From: Rhodospirillaceae bacterium | GTDB taxonomy: Bacteria > Pseudomonadota > Alphaproteobacteria > MPNO01 > UBA2964 | Length of the DNA: 5,879 nt | Assembly: GCA_002724505.1 (NCBI GenBank) | Contig: PBOV01000158.1 | Coordinates: 1-5,879, forward strand | Direction: 5' to 3' | Shown here: piece after piece, positions 4,779 through 5,879 of the stretch | Position numbering within the stretch: the stretch's first letter is position 1 | Layout of the letters: each line of letters starts with the position of its first letter | Notes under the pieces: model-generated | The model's database searches: none | Told to the model about the DNA's origin: nothing | The model's input: only the letters and a program-made list of their open reading frames with translations | Program-made: the position numbers and the translations under genes

Positions 4779-5879
4779 CGTTCAGACCCAACATTACCTT
4801 GGGCCCCATGCAAAGCGTTTTGGAATAGGTTTTCAACAGCGTCATCAACGGCTAAACGTCCTTGCGCTTCTTTAAGCCATTTATATGAAACCTTTGCTGG
4901 TTCCCCTATAAACTTTCTAACGACCCCAACCGCTGCCTTCAGATCGCCGGCCAAAAGGAGAAGCTCCACACGTGCAACTAGCCCTGCAATATCGTCTTTA
5001 AGCGCCCCTTCAACCCCCGTTCTGCGAAAAGTGATTAGTTTTGACAGGTTGAAAATAGTCTGATCGAACCAGCCATCCCCGGCAGCCACGTAACTGGCTC
5101 GGACGATATCACCAGACAACCTATCGAAACGCCTCTGCAAAACAGTCAGGCTCGGCACTCCCTTGGCCGCATATTTTTGTAGAATCTCTAACGATACCTT
5201 ATTTTTAGGATTATTCATTGAAAGTGCCCGAGCCGCAGCAAACGAAGTGCTAAATTCGTTTGCTGTTCGGGTAACATCACGAAGTCGTGCTACTGCGAGC
5301 AACAAAGCGTCTCGTTTACCGATGCCATAGCTGTATGCTGGCTGCGCCTCCAAAGCCCCAACTCGCGCACCGAGATTTTTGATTAAAGCATGAAGGGCCA
5401 AATTCTCTTTCTCGAGTGCTACCATTTTCCCACTAGAATTCGTTGCCAAATCGTCAATCGCCTCGGACGTTTGAGCTAACGCGGGCATACGTTTTAAAGC
5501 TTCTGTTTTCTTACTCAAAACATCTAACTTTGCTTCTAATAACTTGCCCTTGATAAAAAGTGCGCGTTGATTTTTTTCAATTTTTTTTATGTCAGCTTTA
5601 ACGGAACCAGTAGAGGCGCCGGATACCAATTCTGATGTTTTTGCCAATATTTCTTTAGCAGCCTTCAGATCTTTTTCGATACCTAATAATTTTTGGCTAA
5701 GCAACTCTACGCGATTCGTGATTGCCGCTGTCCGCCCCACTTCCATCACAGGAGCGATTAAAGTGTGCACCCCACTAGGCAGACTAGGGGACCATACTGG
5801 CCACAAAATATATGAAAAAGCAAAGACAAGAAGGAACCCGATAATCGAAATCACTCTCCAAGTCGCCCAATTTTTTGTG
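4775..5879 (-). CDS. Mitofilin/Mic60-like inner-membrane protein, N-terminus beyond the window edge
   Basis: A membrane helix (ISIIGFLLVFAFSYILWPVW) is followed by a long coiled-coil region (about residues 45-170, counted from the GTG at 5854). A C-terminal helical domain then contains KRDALLLAVARLRDVTRTAN and, near the end, ARVELLLLAGDLKAAVGVVRKF. This order, and the position directly before hemY, is that of alphaproteobacterial COG4223/mitofilin proteins, homologues of mitochondrial Mic60, which shape inner-membrane junctions and tether to the outer membrane. It stops with TGA at 4775 inside the hemY start (ATGA). A GTG at 5854 could start it, but the GGAG there is only one base away. The frame also stays open upstream to the window edge through TKNWATWR. 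Family members carry a cytoplasmic N-terminal tail before the helix. I therefore call it 5'-partial. The neighbour upstream is likely hemD or another heme gene, not seen here. Confidence 0.82.
   Translation of the reverse strand, partial: TKNWATWRVISIIGFLLVFAFSYILWPVWSPSLPSGVHTLIAPVMEVGRTAAITNRVELLSQKLLGIEKDLKAAKEILAKTSELVSGASTGSVKADIKKIEKNQRALFIKGKLLEAKLDVLSKKTEALKRMPALAQTSEAIDDLATNSSGKMVALEKENLALHALIKNLGARVGALEAQPAYSYGIGKRDALLLAVARLRDVTRTANEFSTSFAAARALSMNNPKNKVSLEILQKYAAKGVPSLTVLQRRFDRLSGDIVRASYVAAGDGWFDQTIFNLSKLITFRRTGVEGALKDDIAGLVARVELLLLAGDLKAAVGVVRKFIGEPAKVSYKWLKEAQGRLAVDDAVENLFQNALHGAQGNVGSER

Overview
The window looks like a chromosomal stretch of an alphaproteobacterium of moderate G+C. 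The strongest pointers are a mitofilin/Mic60-like protein translationally coupled to a HemY-type TPR protein, which is the usual alphaproteobacterial arrangement near heme-synthesis genes, plus a SelU (MnmH) tRNA 2-selenouridine synthase and a DUF3303 protein of alphaproteobacterial type. I cannot fix the genus. No IS element, tRNA, rRNA, CRISPR array or phage gene is visible.

Layout. The left edge (1-104, +) carries the last codons of what looks like a TIGR02281-type retropepsin-like aspartic protease. It converges on a 44-codon gene for a small exported peptide (343-477, -). Between them, at 141-227, lie two directly abutting hairpins. Read on the minus strand, in the sense of the small gene, they present CU-rich, anti-Shine-Dalgarno-like loops. 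A 208-bp divergent intergenic region with back-to-back palindromes (531-552) separates the small gene from a DUF3303 gene (686-976, +). That gene is followed by selU (1124-2179, +). The 147-bp gap between them holds a second stem-loop (1017-1059) that resembles the larger hairpin of the first element in stem pattern, loop length (21 nt) and a shared loop 9-mer.

selU converges on a small exported protein of unknown function (2233-2610, -). A 225-bp gap follows, without a convincing gene. The right part (2836-5879, -) is one apparent operon read right to left. It begins with a Mic60-like protein whose 5' end probably lies outside the window. This overlaps, by an ATGA, a HemY-like protein with two N-terminal membrane helices, TPR-like repeats and a C-terminal pair of CxxC knuckles. 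Fourteen bases later comes an AT-rich gene for a membrane-anchored protein of unknown function.

How the parts work together. The Mic60/HemY pair probably acts at the inner membrane in envelope or intracytoplasmic-membrane organisation, and its neighbourhood usually links it to tetrapyrrole synthesis. SelU modifies the wobble uridine of some tRNAs using selenophosphate, but here its P-loop carries an unusual glycine-to-arginine change. The most novel signal is the pair of related CU-loop stem-loops, each 3' of and in the same sense as a small gene. They are candidates for a small-RNA family or a dispersed structured repeat.
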